A stretch of 42,814 nucleotides of DNA from CBFGTJ01 sp965651815 (lineage in GTDB: Bacteria; Actinomycetota; Acidimicrobiia; Acidimicrobiales; Microtrichaceae), in assembly GCA_965651815.1 (NCBI GenBank), contig CBFGTJ010000004.1, forward strand, positions 1 to 42,814, written 5' to 3'. The position numbers and the translations under genes are program-made. This document shows positions 41,835-42,814 of this stretch, in pieces. The notes under the pieces were generated by a model that did not search any database, was not told where the DNA came from, and was given only the letters and a program-made list of their open reading frames with translations. Every line of letters begins with the position of its first letter. The first letter of the stretch is position 1.

Positions 41835-41955
41835 TATCGCTCCTGAGAGTGTTGCACAACCACGGCGCGCCGCCCACACCTGCGTCGCACGCGGCGGGCC
41901 CGCGGGTGTGACATCGTCGGGGGCAGCATCCGGATTCGCCGCCAGGGGGGCCCAC

Positions 41956-42814
41956 ATGTCCGTCCGCTTCCGAGCCCTGCTCGCCGTCACGACGTGCCTC
42001 GCGCTCCTCGGTGCGGCCTGCACCGACGACGACGGCGGGGACGTCGGCGACGACGCCACGACGGTGCTCGGCGAGGGCTCCACCTACGAGGCGACGATCC
42101 GCCGGACCGAGGGCGGCGTGCCGCACATCACCGCGGACGACGTCGAGAGCCTGTCGTTCGGCCAGGGCTGGGCGAGCGCCGAGGACCGGGCGTGCGACCT
42201 GGCCGACCAGGTGCTCAAGGTGACCTCGCAGCGGGCGAGGTGGTTCGGTGCCGGCGAGGACGACGAACACGTGAACTCCGACCTCGCCTGGAAGGCGATC
42301 GGGATCGCGGAGCGCGCCCGCGAGGACTGGGAGGCGGCGAGCGACGAGGTCCGCACGCTGCTGACCGCCTACACCGACGGCTGGAACGCACACCTCGCGG
42401 AGGTCGGATCGGACGGGCTCGACGACTGGTGCGCCGGCGAGGAGTGGGTGCAGGAGCTCGACCCCGTCGACGTCTACGCCTACGCCCGCTCCATCGCGCT
42501 GCAGGCATCCAGCGGGGCGGTCGCCCGCTACCTGGCCACCGCCGAGCCGCCCGGCGCCGCGGACGAGGCCGGTGAGGGCGGGGAACCGTCGGAGGAGGAG
42601 GCCGCCGCACCCGCCCCGGGCAGCGTCGAGCCGGTCGCGGCGTCGAACGGCTGGGCGATCGGCTCGGAGCGCTCGGAGTCGGGCGGCGGGATGCTCGTGG
42701 CGAACCCGCACTTCCCCTGGGAGGGCGAGCTGCGCTTCTGGGAGGTCCACCTCACCGTCCCCGGCGAGGTCGACATCTATGGCGCGCAGCTGTCGGGGCT
42801 CCCGGGCATCGGCA
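41956..42814 (+). CDS. Penicillin-acylase-family N-terminal-nucleophile hydrolase, lipoprotein (5' part)
   Basis: 286 codons are present and the gene runs off the window. A signal peptide ends in the lipobox L-G-A-A-C (residues about 18-22), followed by an Asp-rich linker, so the enzyme is lipid-anchored outside the membrane. The alpha-chain region has G-V-P-H-I-T-A-D-D and F-G-Q-G-W-A-S-A-E-D-R, the family's first conserved block. After an acidic, Ala/Pro-rich spacer (about 195-228) comes S230-N-G-W-A-I-G, where autocleavage should free Ser230 as catalytic nucleophile. Relatives hydrolyse amides such as beta-lactams, acyl-homoserine lactones or lipopeptide antibiotics; the substrate is unknown. 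AGGGGGG precedes the ATG. Confidence 0.92.
   Translation, partial: MSVRFRALLAVTTCLALLGAACTDDDGGDVGDDATTVLGEGSTYEATIRRTEGGVPHITADDVESLSFGQGWASAEDRACDLADQVLKVTSQRARWFGAGEDDEHVNSDLAWKAIGIAERAREDWEAASDEVRTLLTAYTDGWNAHLAEVGSDGLDDWCAGEEWVQELDPVDVYAYARSIALQASSGAVARYLATAEPPGAADEAGEGGEPSEEEAAAPAPGSVEPVAASNGWAIGSERSESGGGMLVANPHFPWEGELRFWEVHLTVPGEVDIYGAQLSGLPGIG

Noticed and set aside
41851..41860. GTTG-CA-CAAC inverted repeat near the monooxygenase promoter
   Set aside because: The arms are only 4 bp, so it could easily arise by chance; the stronger palindrome at 41818-41834 explains the region better.

Overview
This 42.8 kb window comes from a very GC-rich actinobacterial chromosome. It is gene-dense, uses GTG starts freely, and has third-codon-position GC close to saturation. 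Several traits point to Actinomycetota: cofactor F420 synthesis (CofC), a UbiA/DprE1 pair of the decaprenyl-phosphoryl-arabinose pathway, an ImuA'/ImuB mutagenesis cassette with a mycobacterial-type SOS box, and many starts that look leaderless. The absence of mycolic-acid genes and the overall feel of the proteins suggest Acidimicrobiia, but that placement is inference. I see no rRNA, tRNA, CRISPR array, insertion sequence or prophage. Most of the window reads as ordinary chromosome.

Layout. 1-3.5 kb: the last codons of a VOC/glyoxalase-type protein, a YbaK-like tRNA deacylase, an enoyl-CoA hydratase and an M3 oligoendopeptidase. 3.6-8.2 kb: signalling, with a PAS-PAS-GGDEF-EAL protein whose 3' end overlaps that of a convergent histidine kinase/response regulator operon. 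8.2-11.6 kb: ImuB and ImuA' behind an SOS box, an Nfu_N-like protein and a group II truncated haemoglobin. 11.6-11.8 kb: a gene-free stretch full of stem-loops with a G-quadruplex motif. 11.8-15.7 kb: a small membrane protein, an acyl-CoA dehydrogenase with a perfect palindromic operator, a class III adenylyl cyclase, RNase HII, a 74-aa unknown and CutA. 15.8-21.7 kb: a GH38 alpha-mannosidase, a cytochrome P450 and a large unknown that may be a helical-barrel glycosidase relative. 21.7-28.4 kb: GpsA, CofC with a coupled LmbE-type deacetylase, MetG coupled to a membrane-anchored unknown, a DEDD exonuclease and an unknown.

28.6-34.8 kb is a carbohydrate ABC transporter operon: ATPase, two permeases and two tandem paralogous lipoprotein substrate-binding proteins. 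34.8-38.2 kb on the other strand is Sua5, UbiA and DprE1; the last two overlap by 4 bp and would supply lipid-linked arabinose precursor. 38.3-42.8 kb: a cation diffusion facilitator, RmuC, a luciferase-like monooxygenase behind a palindromic operator, and the 5' part of a lipoprotein penicillin-acylase-family hydrolase that runs off the window.

The best leads are the SOS promoter of imuA'-imuB (box inside the -35/-10 spacer, apparently leaderless), the stacked hairpins and G4 motif at 11.59-11.77 kb, two operator palindromes without a regulator gene in the window, the tandem binding proteins, and a DprE1 with Ala in place of the benzothiazinone-target Cys. I do not see a clearly new multi-gene system.
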